Below, piece after piece: positions 32,670 to 46,700 of a stretch of 64,000 bases of DNA. Position numbers and translations under genes: made by a program. The stretch comes from Artocarpus heterophyllus (Eukaryota; Streptophyta; Magnoliopsida; Rosales; Moraceae): assembly GCA_025403435.1 (NCBI GenBank), contig CM046333.1, positions 31,517,521 through 31,581,520 on the forward strand, written 5' to 3'. A model generated the notes under the pieces. The model was not told where the DNA came from and searched no databases. It saw only the letters and a program-made list of their open reading frames with translations. Position 1 is the stretch's first letter, and each line of letters opens with the position of its first letter.

Positions 32670-35600
32670 CTAAAGCAGGTGAGACATGTGTCTAAGACCT
32701 AAGCCTTCCAAGTGTCCCTCAAAGCTCTTTGCAGGTAACGTCTTGGTGAAAGGGTCGACAAGGTTGTTTTCCGACGCTATCTTCACAACTTCCACATCGC
32801 CTCGATGCACTATCTCTCAAACCAAATGATATTTTCTTTCTATATGCTTTCCTCTTTTTTGGCTTCTAGGTTCTCTTGAATTTGCCACTGCACTACTATT
32901 GTCACAATACAGTATGAGTGGTTTATCCATGCCTGGAACTACTTCCAAATCATTTAAGAACTTACGGAGCCAAACAGCTTCTTTAGCTGCTTCACAAGCA
33001 GCCACATATTCTGCTTCCATAGTTGAATCAGCAATACAAGATTGTTTAATGCTTCTCCAAACTATGGCTCCACCACCAAAAGTAAACACTGATCCAGATG
33101 TAGATTTACGTGTGTCTTTGTCTGATTGAAAATCAGAATCAGTGTATCCAATGGGAATCAAATTCTCACCAGAATATACTAGCATATAGTTTCTCGTTCT
33201 CCTAAGATACTTGAGAATATGTTTAACCGCTACCCAATGATCTAATCCTGGGTTGGATTGATACCGACTGACTATACCCACCGCATAGCAAATGTCAGGT
33301 CTTGTACACAACATGGCATACATTAGACTTCCTACTGCAGATGCATAGGGTACCCGTCTCATATTTTCTTCCTCTTGAGGTGTCTTAGGACACTGCTCGT
33401 TTGAAAGATAAACTCCATGACGTGTAGGCAAATTACCTTTCTTGGAGTTTTGAATCGAAAATCTGATAAGCACCTTATCGATATACGATGCCTGAGATAG
33501 CGCCAACAGTTTGTTCTTGCGATCTCTTATGAGTTGGATTCTAAGAACATAACTTGCTTCTCCTAAATCTTTCATTTCGAAATTGTTGGCGAGCCATTTC
33601 TTTACATCAGATAATACGCCTACATCATTCCCAATGAGTAGGATATCATCTACATAAAGAACCAAGAAGACCACCTTCTTATCTTTGATGTACTTGTAAA
33701 CACAAGGTTCATCAATATTTTGATCGAAACCATAAGATTTGATCGCTTCATCAAATCTCAAGTTCCAAGATCTTGAAGCTTGCTTGAGTCCATAGATGGA
33801 CCTCTGCAACTTGCAAACTTTTTGCTCTTGACCTTTGACTACAAACCCTTCTGGTTGCACCATATAGATGCTTTCCTCAAGATAGCCATTCAAAAAGGCA
33901 GTCTTGGCATCCATTTGCCATATCTCATAATCAAGATAAGCAGCAATGGATAAAAGAATCCGAATAGATTTAAGCATAGCTACAGGTGAGAAAGTTTCTT
34001 CATAGTCAACTCCCTCCTTTTGGGTATAACCCTTTGCCACAAGCCTAGCTTTGAAAGTCTCAACTTTCCCATCCACTCCTCTTTTCTTCTTGTAAATCCA
34101 TTTGCACCCTATGGGTTTTATCCCTTCAGGTAGGTCTACAAGATCCCAGACTGAATTGGAGTACATGGACTCCATTTCAAGGTTCATAGCCTCCATCCAT
34201 TTTTCCTTCTCAGAGACTTCCATTGCATCACGATATGTAAATGGATCATCTTCACCATTATCAGAGATAGCAACATTTGCTTCTCCAAGTTCTCTGTAGC
34301 GAGCAGGTGGTCTCACAACCCTCCCACTACGTCTAGGTGGTATGACATTCTGATAGGGAGATGTGGTCTCCTCATTTTGTCCTTCGACAACAGTTGTCAG
34401 TTGCGGTCTGATCTGATCAGAAAGTAACTCTTCAAGTACAACTTTGCTACGAGGTTTATAGTTTGTCATAAAATCATTCTCAAGAAAAGTGGCATTTGTC
34501 GATACAAGTACTTTCTTTTCTTGTGGACTATAAAACAAACCTCCCCTCGTTCCCTTTGGGTATCCCACAAATAAGCATACTTCAAAACATGGTTCCAATT
34601 TCCCGGTCTTACCTTTCAGCACATGTGCTGGACACCCACATATACGGATATGTCGCATACTAGGTTTGCGACCATTCCATAACTCTAAAGGTGTTTTTGA
34701 AATAGACTTAGATGGAACTATGTTTAGAAGATATACTGCAGTTTGTAGTGCATATCCCCAAAATGAAATGGGTAATGATGAGTAGCTGAGCATGGATCTC
34801 ACCATATCAAGCAACGTTTTATTTCTTCTCTCTGCAACACCATTTTGTTGTGGTGTTCCAGGTGCGGTGAGTTGTGATAGAATACCATGTTCTATTATAT
34901 AGTCCTTAAATTCAGTATCAAGGTATTCTCCTCCTCGATCAGATCGAAGACTTTTCACCGTCTTTCCTAATTGCTTTTCAGTTTCCGCTTGGAATTCTTT
35001 AAACTTTCTAAAAATTTCAGATTTCCTTTGCATTAGGTATATGTAACCATACCTTGAATAATCATCAATAAATGTGACGAAATATTCGTAACCACCACGT
35101 GCTTGTACATTCATTGGACCACAGACGTCTGAATGTATTAGCTCAAGTGGTTCCTTGGCCCTTTCGCCTTTTGCAGAGAAAGGCCTCTTAGTCATTTTAC
35201 CTTCAAGACAAGATTCACAAACTGGTAGAAAACTAACTTTTAGCTCTTTTAAAGGACCTTCCTTTACCAGTCTATTAATTCTGTCAAGGTTAACGTGACC
35301 TAATCTAAGGTGCCATAGGTATGTTTCATTATTAGAAGAAATCTTTTGCTTCTTGGGTTTAGGTTGTTCAACTTTGAACATTTCGGTATTGAGCAGTGCT
35401 TTTCGTTGGGCCTTAAGGTGTAAAGCCCATTTTCCAGATGCGCAGAACAAATATCCAAACCATTTCTAGAAATATTAACATAATTATTATTAAAAGAAAC
35501 ATTAAACATTTGTTCAAACAACCTGGAAACAGAAATCAAATTTCTACGAAAATAAGGAATGTAATAAACATTGTCTAAAATTAAAAACTTATTTCTAAAA

Positions 35601-36658
35601 TAAAGTTTAACAACTCCCACTGCTCTTGCCGAAACAACCTCTCCTGTTCCCACTCTCATCGTTTGTTCCCCGTCGGCAAGCTCCCTTGAAGAACTAAGCA
35701 TCTGCAAAGAAGAACAAACATGGTTAGTTGCCCCTGAATCAATTATCCAAGGTGAAGTATCATCTTCAACTAAACAAGCTTCTAAAACGAGTAAATCTGA
35801 TTTACCGTTGTTCTTCTTTTCTTTGAGCTCCTGAAGATACTTCTTGCAGTTTCTCTTCTAGTGCCCAACTACGCCGCAGTGGAAACATTTTCCTTTAGGC
35901 TTCTTTTGGTTTGAGCTCTTTTTGTTGTTGTTGCTTTTGTTCTTCTTAGGTTGCCCTCCATTCTTAGACTTACCACTTCCTTCAGTCCCCTTCCTCTTCT
36001 TATTCTTTTGAGCAGAAGAGGAGGGTTGAGCTTCTGCAACATTTGCCTCAGCTTCTTTAGTCTTTTCTTTCGAAATAGACTCGAAGGTTTGAAGTTCATT
36101 AAGCAACTCAGTCATGTTATATTTCAGCTTGTTCATGAAATAGTTGCTTTTGAACTGAAGGAACGTAGGGGAGAGGGTTTCCAAAATCATCCCCACCTGT
36201 GTGGCTTCATCTATCATAGCCCCGTTGACCTCGGCCTCATGGAGATAGTTAACCATGTTGAGAACATGTTCTCTGACCGAAATCCCTGCCTTCATTTTTG
36301 CATTCATTACTGCCTTAACGGCTTCGTGGCGTGCCTTTTTAGAAGGTTTACCAAACATGTCTTGCAGAGACTGCATTATCTCATAAGTAGTCTCCATGCT
36401 TTCGTGCTTCATCCTAAGCACGTCAGACATGCCAACCAAAAGAAAACAGCGAGCCTTATTGTTCGCCTCAATCCAACGATCATATGCTTCCCGTACATTA
36501 CGAGGAGCATTGGTAGTAGGCTCTGGAGGACATTCCTCCGTCAGGACAAACTTGTAACTTTCACAAATTAGTACAATGTTCATGTTACTCTTCCACTTGA
36601 CAAAATTATCTCCGGTTAATTTTTCAGTTGAGAGAATAGCGATGATTGGATTAGACAT
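32670..36658 (-). pseudogene. Copia gag-pol polyprotein, nearly intact, three disabling changes
   Basis: Gag starts at 36658 (MSNPIIAILSTEKLTGDNF) and contains a UBN2-type gag domain and a lysine/asparagine-rich linker. The CCHC knuckle reads CFHCGVVGH then TAG where Trp is expected (35858-35860). The protease (IIDSGATNH, near 35730) follows in the same frame. A 1-nt loss near 35407 shifts the frame. From 35450 to 32817 the frame is open: integrase (LWHLRLGHVN, CLEGKM, DDYSRYGY, LRSDRGGEYL), RT (FLVLYVDDILLIGND) and RNase H (IGYTDSDFQSDKDTRKSTSG, EYVAACEA). A TGA at 32817-32819 replaces CGA before the last 48 codons; the natural stop is at 32670-32672. Confidence 0.94.
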
Positions 36659-36764
36659 TGTTGCTGTAATAAATAAATAAAATAACATAAATTAAAATGG
36701 TTGCATAAACATCATAAATATATGTTTTGGAATAGGAAACGTGATGCATGATGCACAAAAAAAA
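36659..36764 (-). other. Gag-proximal leader of the Copia element
   Basis: About 105 bp between the gag start and the first 1.19-kb repeat; AT-rich, with a GATGCATGATGCAC word near 36742. No gene. Confidence 0.6.
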
Positions 36765-39700
36765 TATTTTACTAATTCCACGATTATTCAATTTTAATAA
36801 ATAAAGTGCCGCCGTAGGGTAGGTCAAATTATTTATGAATTGAATTGAGACATTCTCGATTAATAAATATATTCAAAATATCTCATATTTTCTATATTTA
36901 TTAATGACCGTCTATTTTGGTCAAGATATAATTAACAATTTAATTATGTGTTTATGAGTGTAACCCACTATTTTGGATTTTAACCACTTAACTCAAAATT
37001 GTCGCCGTAGGGTAAGTCAATTTTGAAATGCATTATAAAATCCTATCTCAAGGAAGCCAACCTTGATATTGATTTAAATGGACACCCTCCGTAGGGAGGA
37101 CAGAATCAAAGCGTCACGAGGCGCCACCTACATCTCACGGTGTTGTACTAATAGTGGAGACCGTAGGTTATATTGTCATATTACCTTCTCCCACTCATTA
37201 TTTTAAAAGATGTATTTTATCTTATAAAACATCATATGTTTCATAATTCTAGTAGATAAAAAAAACAACTTTTAATTACTAGATTATATTATGTGTTAAT
37301 AGAATCTCATTCTATTTACACTTAAATAAATTACCAGATTTTCTAAAAATCTAAATTTATTATGAATTGTCTAAGTTATCGAATATTAAACAATTTAAAA
37401 TTAGATAATTTAGGATTAATGTGAATTTTACCAAGTCTTAACTATTAAAACTAAATTCACATTATTTGGTTGATTACTAAATTAAGATTCTATAAAACCA
37501 ACCCAATTAATTTAATCTCATTAAATTAATGCTAACACATATTAAATCATTTTATAAACTCCTTTATAAAAAAAATAATATGTTTGTGTATGCATGTCAT
37601 GTTACAATAACTATAAGTAGACACTTTCCTAGATGACATGTTATCATGCATGAACATGCTATCATAATCATCACATGAAAATAAACAATGGATTTTGACT
37701 GGGTCCTTTTGGATAATTAAAATTACAACAAAAAAAAATAAAAAATAAAATTACAGGGGTCTTCTTGTAATTTATACATAATTCCCTGCTCCAATTTTGC
37801 AGTCTTCATCAAGTGGTTTATTGTGCAACAATTTGCTGGATTACCTTTGAAATTTGATAGGCCCAAAGTTTTCAACTGGGCCAAAAAATCCAATGGACAT
37901 CTTTTTCTTCATCGCTCCACGTGTAGCAAGTGAAAGAGATGAGAGAAGAAAAAAAATATTTTACTAATTCCACGATTATTCAATTTTAATAAATAAAGTG
38001 TCGCCGTAGGGTAGGTCAAATTATTTATGAATTGAATTGAGACATTCTCGATTAATAAATATATTCAAAATATCTCATATTTTCTATATTTATTAATGAC
38101 CGTCTATTTTGGTCAAGATATAATTAACAATTTAATTATGTGTTTATGAGTGTAACCCACTATTTTGGATTTTAACCACTTAACTCAAAATTGTCGCCGT
38201 AGGGTAGGTCAATTTTGAAATGCATTATAAAATCCTATCTCAAGGAAGCCAACCTTGATATTGATTTAAATGGACACCCTCCGTAGGGAGGACAGAATCA
38301 AAGCGTCGCGAGGCGCCACCTACATCTCACGGTGTTGTACTAATAGTGGAGACCGTAGGTTATATTGTCATATTACCTTCTCCCACTCATTATTTTAAAA
38401 GATGTATTTTATCTTATAAAACATCATATGTTTCATAATTCTAGTAGATAAAAAAAACAACTTTTAATTACTAGATTATATTATGTGTTAATAGAATCTC
38501 ATTCTATTTACACTTAAATAAATTACCAGATTTTCTAAAAATCTAAATTTATTATGAATTGTCTAAGTTATCGAATATTAAACAATTTAAAATTAGATAA
38601 TTTAGGATTAATGTGAATTTTACCAAGTCTTAACTATTAAAACTAAATTCACATTATTTGGTTGATTAATAAATTAAGATTCTATAAAACCAACCCAATT
38701 AATTTAATCTCATTAAATTAATGCTAACACATACTAAATCATTTTATAAACTCCTTTATAAAAAAAATAATATGTTAGTGTATGCATGTCATGTTACAAT
38801 AACTATAAGTAGGCACTTTCCTAGATGACATGTTATCATGCATGATCATGTTATCACAATCATCACATGAAAATAAACAATGGATTTTGACCGGGTCCTT
38901 TTGGATAATTAAAATTACAAAAAAAAAAAAAAAATTACAGGAGTCTTCTTGTAATTTATACATAATTCCCTGCTCCAATTTTACAGTCTTCATCTAGTGG
39001 TTTATTGTGCAACAATTTGCTGGATTACCTATGAAATTTGATAGGCCCAAAGTTCTCAACTGGGCCAAAAAATCTAATGGACATCTTTTTCTTCATCGCT
39101 CCACGTGTAGCAAGTGAAAGAGATGAGAGAAGAAAAAAAATATTTTACTAATTCCACGATTATTCAATTTTAATAAATAAAGTGTCGTCGTAGGGTAGGT
39201 CAAATTATTTATGAATTGAATTGAGACATTCTCGATTAATAAATATATTCAAAATATCTCATATTTTCTATATTTATTAATGACCGTCTATTTTGGTCAA
39301 GATATAATTAACAATTTAATTATGTGTTTATGAGTGTAACCCACTATTTTGGATTTTAACCACTTAACTCAAAATTGTCGCCGTAGGGTAGGTCAATTTT
39401 GAAATGCATTATAAAATCCTATCTCAAGGAAGCCAACCTTGATATTGATTTAAATGGACACCCTCCGTAGGGAGGACAGAATCAAAGCGTCGCGAGGCGC
39501 CACCTACATCTCACGGTGTTGTACTAATAGTGGAGACCGTAGGTTATATTGTCATATTACCTTCTCCCACTCATTATTTTAAAAGATGTATTTTATCTTA
39601 TAAAACATCATATGTTTCATAATTCTAGTAGATAAAAAAAACAACTTTTAATTACTAGATTATATTATGTGTTAATAGAATCTCATTCTATTTACACTTA

Positions 39701-41524
39701 AATAAATTACCAGATTTTCTAAAAATCTAAATTTATTATGAATTGTCTAAGTTATCGAATATTAAACAATTTAAAATTAGATAATTTAGGATTAATGTGA
39801 ATTTTACCAAGTCTTAACTATTAAAACTAAATTCACATTATTTGGTTGATTACTAAATTAAGATTCTATAAAACCAACCCAATTAATTTAATCTCATTAA
39901 ATTAATGCTAACACATATTAAATCATTTTATAAACTCCTTTATAAAAAAAATAATATGTTTGTGTATGCATGTCATGTTACAATAACTATAAGTAGACAC
40001 TTTCCTAGATGACATGTTATCATGCATGAACATGCTATCATAATCATCACATGAAAATAAACAATGGATTTTGACTGGGTCCTTTTGGATAATTAAAATT
40101 ACAACAAAAAAAAATAAAAAATAAAATTACAGGGGTCTTCTTGTAATTTATACATAATTCCCTGCTCCAATTTTGCAGTCTTCATCAAGTGGTTTATTGT
40201 GCAACAATTTGCTGGATTACCTTTGAAATTTGATAGGCCCAAAGTTTTCAACTGGGCCAAAAAATCCAATGGACATCTTTTTCTTCATCGCTCCACGTGT
40301 AGCAAGTGAAAGAGATGAGAGAAGAAAAAAAATATTTTACTAATTCCACGATTATTCAATTTTAATAAATAAAGTGTCGCCGTAGGGTAGGTCAAATTAC
40401 TTATGAATTGAATTGAGACATTCTCGATTAATAAATATATTCAAAATATCTCATATTTTCTATATTTATTAATGACCGTCTATTTTGGTCAAGATATAAT
40501 TAACAATTTAATTATGTGTTTATGAGTGTAACCCACTATTTTGGATTTTAACCACTTAACTCAAAATTGTCGCCGTAGGGTAGGTCAATTTTGAAATGCA
40601 TTATAAAATCCTATCTCAAGGAAGCCAACCTTGATATTGATTTAAATGGACACCCTCCGTAGGGAGGACAGAATCAAAGCGTCGCGAGGCGCCACCTACA
40701 TCTCACGGTGTTGTACTAATAGTGGAGACCGTAGGTTATATTGTCATATTACCTTCTCCCACTCATTATTTTAAAAGATGTGTTTTATCTTATAAAACAT
40801 CATATGTTTCATAATTCTAGTAGATAAAAAAAACAATTTTTAATTACTAGATTATATTATGTGTTAATAGAATCTCATTCTATTTACACTTAAATAAATT
40901 ACCAGATTTTCTAAAAATCTAAATTTATTATGAATTGTCTAAGTTATCGAATATTAAACAATTTAAAATTAGATAATTTAGGATTAATGTGAATTTTACC
41001 AAGTCTTAACTATTAAAACTAAATTCACATTATTTGGTTGATTAATAAATTAAGATTCTATAAAACCAACCCAATTAATTTAATCTCATTAAATTAATGC
41101 TAACACATATTAAATCATTTTATAAACTCCTTTATAAAAAAAATAATATGTTTGTGTATGCATGTCATGTTACAATAACTATAAGTAGACACTTTCCTAG
41201 ATGACATGTTATCATGCATGAACATGCTATCATAATCATCACATGAAAATAAACAATGGATTTTGACCGGGTCCTTTTGGATAATTAAAATTACAACAAA
41301 AAAAAATAAAAAATAAAATTACAGGGGTCTTCTTGTAATTTATACATAATTCCCTGCTCCAATTTTACAGTCTTCATCAAGTGGTTTATTGTGCAACAAT
41401 TTGCTGGATTACCTTTGAAATTTGATAGGCCCAAAGTTCTCAACTGGGCCAAAAAATCCAATGGACATCTTTTTCTTCATCGCTCCACGTGTAGCAAGTG
41501 AAAGAGAGGAGAGAAGAAAAAAAA
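36765..41524 (-). repeat. Four tandem 1.19-kb repeats in the Copia leader
   Basis: Units start at the word TATTTTACTAATTCC at 36765, 37957, 39141 and 40333 (periods 1192, 1184, 1192 bp), and the fourth ends near 41524. They are nearly identical. At least four variants pair unit 1 with 3 and unit 2 with 4 (GATTACTAA or GATTAATAA; TGACTGGG or TGACCGGG; TTTTGCAG or TTTTACAG; AGTTTTCAA or AGTTCTCAA). That pattern implies duplication of a dimer. Each unit has repeated CCGTAGGG words. No reading frame is shared by the units. Confidence 0.93.
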
Positions 41525-41780
41525 ATAATAATAATAATAATAAATTACAAAAATCCTATACCCCTTTATGGGTTTACACAGATTGATCTAATCAAACTGA
41601 AAATAAAATTATTAATCCAAATGGACCATATAATTAACGACCAAAAATCCTTTCATCAAACAATCATTCATCTCATGAATAAAAATTAACAAAGATGCAA
41701 AGTGCCCACAAACATGCATCAAAAACATGATATTATCAAAATAAAATCATGTTTAATTAAAATTATATATGCTATAACCC
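41525..41780 (-). other. Primer-proximal leader of the Copia element
   Basis: It begins with an AAT microsatellite (41524-41543) and continues as AT-rich sequence to the primer site. No gene. Confidence 0.6.
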
Positions 41781-41792
41781 GCTCTGATGCCA
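41781..41792 (-). other. Primer-binding site of the Copia element
   Basis: The minus strand reads TGGCATCAGAGC, one base from the initiator-Met-tRNA site, 2 bases from the LTR. Confidence 0.85.
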
Positions 41793-41794
41793 TT

Positions 41795-43766
41795 TGTTGG
41801 AATTAAAAGCAGAAATGCAGCGGAAGGAACGGATCATTGACAAACAAAAATTTTCTGAAAATTTTGTTCATTGGGAATAGATATATAATTTTAATTATAG
41901 AAAGCCTTAGGAATTTTTACTAACTTTTTGAAGACTATCAGGGTATCCTAGCTTTCCTCTTTGACACCACGATCTTCCAAACCAGGCCTCCACACCAATA
42001 GAAAGACGAGTGGGAGTCAAACTACAAGAATGAATTTTCCTCACACTTTTCTAAATCTACTATGTACTCAACACATGAGATAGCAGACATTTTTCTTTAA
42101 AGAAGAACTCTCAGTTTTTCTCTCTAAAAATTACGTGAATAATTCTGCTGAGATAACGGTTATCTCACCTTTTTATATCTGAGCCATTAGTAATTTTACT
42201 TTCCCTTTTCTTTTTCTTTTTCTTTTTCTTCTTTCCCGAATCACTTTTTGATCCGTATAACACACACACATATATATATATATATAAAAGTAAAGTTCAC
42301 GTAAAGTAAACTTTTCCTTTTTTTTTTTTTTGACCGAATCACAGCAAGTGATTCGGTTTACATATATATATATTAAATAAGTGAAACGTGAAAATGTTAC
42401 ACGTTTCCTTCCTGTGTTGTTTTTTTTTTAATATTTTATATTATATTAATATATATATATATATTAATATATTATAAAATCTTATATATAAAAAAAGATT
42501 TGGTTCAAAACCATATATATATATATATCTATATCTAAATTCAAAAATAAATCATATTTATTTAAGAATAGATTTTAAAATTAACCAATTAATTAATTAA
42601 CTAATGCTCAGTTAAATGTGATAACATTTATCACTTTACATTATGTGTCACAGAGAACATTTTTCTGTGTCACATTAATAATTCAAGTGTGAAATAATTA
42701 ATTCAGAATTCAATAATTTCAAATTAAATATGTATAATTCATTCTATGCAAAAATCCAATATAGTGTTACAGATGTGGTATTGGGGACCTATGGACCTAT
42801 AACCCAAGCTCCAATAAATTTGACAATTAATTAAACTCTTTGATTAATGTGCCAAATTTATTAGTTTCAGTGTTACTCCACTAAAAACCTGAAACTGAAC
42901 TCTTGAGATTATAGTGAAATTACTCAAAGAAAATTAACGAGTAGTCCATTGATATAATCATTACATATAAGTCAGTCCTCCATAAATAGTTCATAATAAG
43001 AGCTAGGTTTAATTTTTGTTCACCTCTCCTATTACATCTTTATCCTTGAGTTCCAATAATTCTCTAATGAACAATTAATTCATAATCTTATTATGAACGA
43101 GCACTCTACTGTTCAAACCTTGAATTATCACTCAAGAGAACTATTTTTCTAACTTCCATAGGGAAGGAATGGATTCCATATCTGTATAATATTATTCCCA
43201 GCCATTTATTACTTTATGTTTCCAAGATGCTAAGTTATAATCTGTGCTTAGACAAATCTTACCATGCAAGTCAAAAAACATAATGTCATAAATAGGAGTA
43301 TAATAAATACTCAGGATTAAGACTGTCAAATATATGATCATCATAGTGATAAATTTGAATACTCTATTTGTAACGGATGATTATTAGAGATTTATAATTT
43401 ATCTGGTTCAGTCCTATATAATCTCATTATATAAAGTACCTCCAATCCAATGTCTCTACATTAATAGTCCGGATAATGACTATTTCATTTTAGATGAGAT
43501 TGGACCGAACTTGTAATTTTTAATTAAAGATCCTAAACTTTAATTAATTATTACGGACTATTTAGATTATTATCTATAAATTTTATCCCCAAGCAAATAA
43601 CACTTATATGCTAAATTTATAGTCACATAAATAATCATGGAATTTTCTTAATGTTTATAAATGTATTCATAATACATATAATCAACCAAAATAATAATAA
43701 ATGTCACTTTATTTATTTATTAACAATATGTACAATGTCACAGTTTTTAGGGCACCAAACCTAACA
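41795..43766 (-). mobile_element. 5' LTR of the Copia element (1972 bp)
   Basis: It starts TGTTGGAATT on the plus strand next to the primer site and ends CCTAACA, followed by TAGAA. It is collinear with the left LTR, with modest divergence. Confidence 0.94.
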
Positions 43767-43771
43767 TAGAA

Positions 43772-46700
43772 TACCTTAAAAATGAATGTTTTGTAAGTTT
43801 TTGTCTTGTTTTCCTTTTATTTTTTGAAAGTTTTATTTTTTCCTCTTTTAGATAAGGATATTTTGGTTATTTTATAGGTAAAAATAACTTATTGACCAAG
43901 GTAAATTATAGATTTGTATATTAAATATAATATGAAATGAGATCAAAAACTAAAGGTTTAATGTGTAAATAAACCTAAAATATAGGTATAAATATATTCC
44001 CTTCATTTAATTGTAGGGTAAATTGTTCTAATAGTCCCAAACCTTTCATGAAAGTGAACATTTGATCCCCAACCTTGCATTTTTAATTTATTAGTCCCCA
44101 ACCTTTAATCTTAGTTGCTAAAAGACCAATTTAACAGTCAAATAGTTAATTTTGGATGAAAAAAGGTGACAAACTGGTCCCAAAGTTATCAAAAAGTTAA
44201 CAAATTGGTCCCAAAATTAGCGGTTTAACCATTGAATTAGTCTTTCAGTAATTAAAATGAAAAATTAAGGACTGATAAATTAAAAATAAAAAATTAGAGA
44301 CTAAATTCATATTTTTATGAAAAGTTAGGGACTAACGTGATAATTTACCCTTAGTTATAAATCATTATCTCATCACTTTAGTGTCAAGAGTTCTTTTAAA
44401 GTTGATGGACGTGTAACCTTGTAGATAATTGTATTTTTCATATTTCTGGTATGTATACTTCTGTTTTAATGGTACGAATAATATATCAAGTTTTAGTACT
44501 CCTGTTGTGCCCTTAGTAGATAACCATATTTATTAGTTAGTGATATAAGAAAAACAAAAACTATAGTTTTTCAATAAGTATTTAAAATTATATTTTTAAA
44601 AGAGCTTTTATGGGTTAAAATAATTTCAATTATTTTTAAAAGTTATAAAAAATATTGTATATAAGTTTATAATCTATTATTGACATTCTAGTACAAGTTT
44701 TAAAGTCCATTTTAGAAATATTTTTTGAGAAGCCACATTTTATGCTTTGTCAGAGAGCACTTATGGAGAGCAAAACAGCTCCTGATAGATCATTTAAACA
44801 CTTTTAAAAGTAATTTTTAGACTCAAAAAATCAATAATAACTTTTTAATAAACTGTCCCAAACAAGCCCTATGTCTAATGTACTAATTGGGCTACTACCT
44901 TGACACCTGTTGATGGCTTCATGCCTAATTTGTCGTTCATACATTATTGTGCCATTGTTTATTAGTCTGGCCCAAGTACTAGAAAAGGTCCTCTGCAAAA
45001 TCAAATTACTAGAAGCTATGTGGGTGAAGATATTTATATGATTTGAGTTTAAAATAGTATCCAAAATTCGATCCTCATCTTAATCTCTACTGTACTACTA
45101 CTAGTCTTTCAGAAGAATATCGACTCCACAATGGTAGGCACATGGCATATATATGTTGAAAGAATATTGTAGTGTTCTATCAAAAAGAAAGAAGATTATA
45201 ACAATTCTATGCCATTGTATGATAAATTCACTGTTGATATGGTTCTGTTTTAAACTATAGAATCTATATAAAATTTTATTAGTTTTAAGTCTGCTTTCAC
45301 TTGATATATTTTAAGCAAATTTAATGTTTCAAAACATATAACACTAGTAAAAATATTCAATCACATAAAGCTTTAAAAATTATAGTAAAAAAATCTACGT
45401 GTTATAATAAGTAGAGTTGTTGCTGACAACCTCAACAATCTTCAAGTAATCGGAAAATGTTTCTGTTTAAATTGAGTTACTAAATGGCCAAATATGAATG
45501 TCATCAGTTACATCAACTACCCAAATTATGAGCATGTGATTGCACTCATGAACTTAATTGGTACAACCTTTAATGCTATACATTTTTTATTATATATTGT
45601 ACAATTAAGTTACTTTTAGATTTAAAAGATTTATTTAATTTAAATTTTGGGAAAAATAAATATGTTTTCATTGAATTCTAAAGATTTGAATACGAAGAAT
45701 TTACTGAAAATACAAAACAAACGAGGCCTTAAAAACCAAGATTCATTTAGGCGTCTTTTTAATGTTTTGCTTGCATTTAAACATTGAAGATTAATAGTGT
45801 GTAGTGCACATGATTTGACAAAGAAAGAGGCCTTAAAAACCAAGATTCATTTAGGTGTCTTTTTAGTGTTTTTCTTGCATTTGAACATTGAAGATTAATA
45901 GTGTGTAGTGTATATGATTTGACATATTGCTTTGTTCTTGCTTTGATCAACATTAGTACAATTAAAAATAGAAAAAGACCTTTTATTAAAACAAGAAAAA
46001 AGAAAAACAAAGATAATATATTTCTACGCTCTTAAGCACAATAATCATTATCCCAAAAGTAGCATAATCAAATTAAAATGCTTTTATTTCTTCCTAACTG
46101 ATCCGTTTTAATTAATATTTAGAGTCTGTTTGAGATTGCTTTTAGATGTTATTTTTAGCATTTTATATAACCACCCATATAAGGTCAGGGTACATATAAA
46201 AATGAAAAATAAGTTTTATGAATACACATGCAAAGGAAATATTTATTGAGAAATTATCTTATTTATGAAGGACATGTTTGATAAATAATATTAAGGATTA
46301 ATATTTTAGAGAATTATAACGAGTTTTGCTTAGTTTAAAATATATTGTATGCAAATTTTCAATCAACATAAATTAGAAAAAAATAAATGCAACAAAATTA
46401 AAATTATAAGTTATACTAGGAGGAACAACAAAAATAATAAAAAAGATTAAAAAAAAAGCATGATCTCCATCGAGATCTAGAGTGAAAGAAGAAAAAAGAA
46501 AAAGAAAAAAAAAGATGACATCTTTGACGAAAATAGTTAAAAAGAAAAGATTAATAGGCCATATCTTCAAAAAAAAAAAGAAAGAATAATGGGTCATTTG
46601 GAAATGTAGTTCATACAATAAAATGTAGTCCAATACAATTTTATAATAATTTTTTTATAAAATTTAAATTTTAAATCAACTTTGATGCAAACTTTTAGTT

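Larger units (their letters stand above)
30690..43766 (-). mobile_element. Ty1/Copia retrotransposon with a repeat-expanded leader (13,077 bp)
   Basis: LTRs are at 30690-32655 and 41795-43766 (TGTTGG...AACA ends), primer site 41781-41792, polypurine tract 32656-32664 and gag-pol 32670-36658. Perfect 5-bp duplications TAGAA flank it (30685-30689 and 43767-43771). The empty site is visible in the duplicate module at 49612-49630. Gag and pol type and 2-kb LTRs resemble the Angela/Tork side of plant Copia; the lineage is tentative. The size is large because the leader holds four 1.19-kb tandem repeats. Confidence 0.96.

Noticed and set aside
36765..41524. CRISPR-like or gene-array reading of the four direct repeats.
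   Set aside because: Units are 1.19 kb with no spacers, lie between the primer site and gag of a Copia element, and contain no shared frame.
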